Below are positions 45,802 to 47,566 of a DNA stretch of 47,566 bases, piece by piece. Location of the stretch: assembly GCA_019649035.1 (NCBI GenBank), contig BMAT01005886.1, forward strand, positions 13,130-60,695. The letters are read 5' to 3'. The DNA is from Elysia marginata (Eukaryota > Mollusca > Gastropoda > Plakobranchidae). The position numbers and the translations under genes were made by a program. Numbering within the stretch: position 1 is the first letter of the stretch; each line of letters starts with the position of its first letter. The notes beneath the pieces are model-generated. The model saw only the letters and a list, made by a program, of their open reading frames with translations, searched no databases and was not told the DNA's origin.

Positions 45802-47541
45802 TATGATGTTTTTGCTTAACTAAAATATTTTAGAGTTATTGGAATAACATCATTATAAAATATGAAATGTAAGATAGGGTTTGGTGGAAACTACATTATG
45901 TAAAAGTGCAAACACTTTGTCGCCTTAGTATACATGTGTGGTGTCTCCATTTTTATCAAGACTAGAACTGCCACTGATTTGAACATGTAGGAGGCAATAT
46001 CTGTGTGTTATGTAAATTTAAAAGCAATCAGAGGAGCAGAAGTGATAGTTTTCTACTTCACAATTGTTGTATCTCCATCGTTTTAATAAATTTTATAATT
46101 TGCATTTGTTGCATGTCCAAAACTATGAGAAAATCAATTTTTGAAGATTTATCTCCCAAAATTTTAACTTTTTTTGCTTTTGTTTGTTCTATATATGACA
46201 TAAGAGAGTGAAAGAAATGTTCATTGAGATCATAAAAAATTAGTTGTCTAAAAGTTGCAATTTACGACTAAAAATAATCCATTGACAAATATGTACAACT
46301 ACAAGCAAGGTCTGGGGTTTCCCAAAATTTTGTTTTCAATGGAGATGTGGTAAATGTAAATTGACTAGATGTTTCATACCGCAACTAAATTCGGAGATAC
46401 AACACGTATAAATTAACAAGAGTGCTTAAAAAGACAACATTGTAAATGGAAGCATTTCTCATGAAAACTGATGAAAATATCTTACATCAATCTTTTTCTT
46501 TCTGATCTCAATAACTTAAATGAGTATAAAAATTCTTGATTCAATACCTTGTCAATTTGTGTGGTCCAGGGAAACAATTTCGTTTTTATTCTCTCGTTTA
46601 AAAAAATGTAATGTTAAGATTTACTAGACCTAGTAATTTTTACAACTTTTTATAAATGCATCATCTCCTTAACACACGCTATTTGAGCCTCCCAAGTGCC
46701 GTGCATTTAAGCAGATGCTACTGTAGCATTTCAATGGAGTAAACAAGGCCTTGGGAGAAGTGGGTATAAGAGGAATTGTTTAGTAAGATTATAGATGAAA
46801 CAATTCCGTCATAGCAACACAAAAACACACATCTTTATGTGGATAAAGTGGCTCTCGTTATAAGTGGACTTAACTGTACATCATAAACTTTTAAGATATG
46901 TCTAGAAGGTCAAATTTTAAAACTTCAAAAGTCAAAGTTAGCCGGCTCAAGAAAAAGAGAAGGAAAGTACGATTAAAGGCTGACCATATCAGGGAATCCA
47001 CTCAAATTTTCTGAAAATAACTAAAAATCTCGACACTACATTGCTGCATATACATGTACAAAATTTCATTTGGGGGCAATGAAATTGTCATTGTTCATGA
47101 TAAATATTGTTTAAATGTGTGTTTAATCTGTTTCATAACAACACGGAAAACAACTGAAAAATGGCTTTCCATCTACATTCATAACGTTTGATAGCTATCT
47201 GGCAGAAGTTAAGTTGATAACTTCAAATTTAATTTCTCTAAAATTTGCTTGATGGCATTAGATAAACCTTGGTGAAGATAAATTAAATAAAAAGTTAGTC
47301 CTCAGCAATAAACTTAACTCATCCAGTCATTGTTTCCATAATTTTTGTGCATTTTGCCAGAATTTTTTTCTGGGGATGACAATTCAACGCTAGGTTGATA
47401 ACGAAATTGCTTATTACCTTGGAGTCTACGCATTGTGTATGGATGTAGCAGTAATCAGATGCCGTTACAACATAATTATGGTACATGGATCAAGTGAAGT
47501 GGTAAATTTTCATTCATCTACCAATACCATAGATGGTTAGG
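45802..47541. other. Downstream region, no gene recognised
   Basis: AT-rich with the repeat copy at 46552-46723 and a pogo-like terminus reading GTTATAAGTGGACTTAACTG then TA near 46858-46880. No exon supported. Confidence 0.5.
46552..46723. mobile_element. Dispersed repeat, copy 2 (inverted relative to 15906)
   Basis: Homologous to 15906-16076 in reverse orientation over about 170 bases, including ATTTGAGCCTCCCAAGTG and CAATTTGTGTGGTCCAGGGA. It ends GCTACTG followed by TA. Only one terminus is kept; homology fades below 46552, so the copy is truncated. Confidence 0.6.
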
Positions 47542-47566
47542 TACAGTCGGACCCGCGAAATCGGGA
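47542..47566. mobile_element. Start of a pogo-like element cut by the window end
   Basis: TACAGTCGGACCCGCGAAAT has the TA plus CAGT form of a pogo/Tigger terminus. Only 25 bases are visible. Confidence 0.3.

Noticed and set aside
1..47566. CRISPR array, prokaryotic operon, phage or defence system
   Set aside because: The genes are spliced animal genes with Pol II and Pol III features; no regularly spaced repeats with unique spacers were seen.

Overview
This is a eukaryotic, AT-rich, intron-rich genomic window with three protein-coding genes, each recognised from conserved protein sequence pieced across splice sites. Organism: an invertebrate animal, most likely a mollusc and probably a gastropod. 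This is an inference from tRNA-derived SINEs with mollusc-like tails, dispersed AGATCTAGATCT tracts, and vertebrate-like but diverged NCOA6, PNKP and NDUFB7. No species can be named from the sequence alone.

Layout. (1) Positions 1-20.9 kb, minus strand: an NCOA6 (nuclear receptor coactivator 6) orthologue. It has two giant coding exons (10096-13211 and 2376-5924), three small coding exons, and a predicted 5'-UTR exon near 20.8 kb next to NRF1- and YY1-type promoter motifs. Its introns hold MITE-like inverted-repeat elements and GA-rich simple repeats. (2) Positions 20.9-25.8 kb: the intergenic region between the two divergent genes, with a tRNA-derived SINE, a perfect CTCF-type core motif, a CpG-rich block with an inverted repeat, and a weak SAP-domain-like open stretch. 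(3) Positions 25.8-34.4 kb, plus strand: PNKP (polynucleotide kinase 3'-phosphatase) in eight exons, 416 residues from the first Met seen. Intron 2 has an assembly gap in a CT repeat and a LINE-like relic; intron 3 carries a degenerate mariner transposon. (4) Positions 34.4-40.0 kb: intergenic, with simple repeats and transposon-end relics. (5) Positions 40.09-44.90 kb, plus strand: NDUFB7 (complex I B18 subunit) in three exons, 126 residues, with an ETS motif just upstream. Intron 1 holds an LTR with neighbouring PPT-like and PBS-like sequences; intron 2 holds a second SINE. (6) Positions 44.9-47.6 kb: downstream sequence with short TIR elements of pogo/Tigger style.

The three genes do not form a functional unit. 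NCOA6 is a nuclear transcriptional coactivator, PNKP cleans DNA-break ends, and NDUFB7 is a mitochondrial respiratory subunit. NCOA6 and PNKP are arranged head to head but about 4.9 kb apart. I found no CRISPR array, rRNA, free-standing tRNA gene, prokaryotic operon or clearly novel multi-gene system. The most interesting items are a changed residue in the PNKP phosphatase motif, the missing PNKP FHA domain, the NCOA6 architecture, and several uncatalogued small mobile elements.
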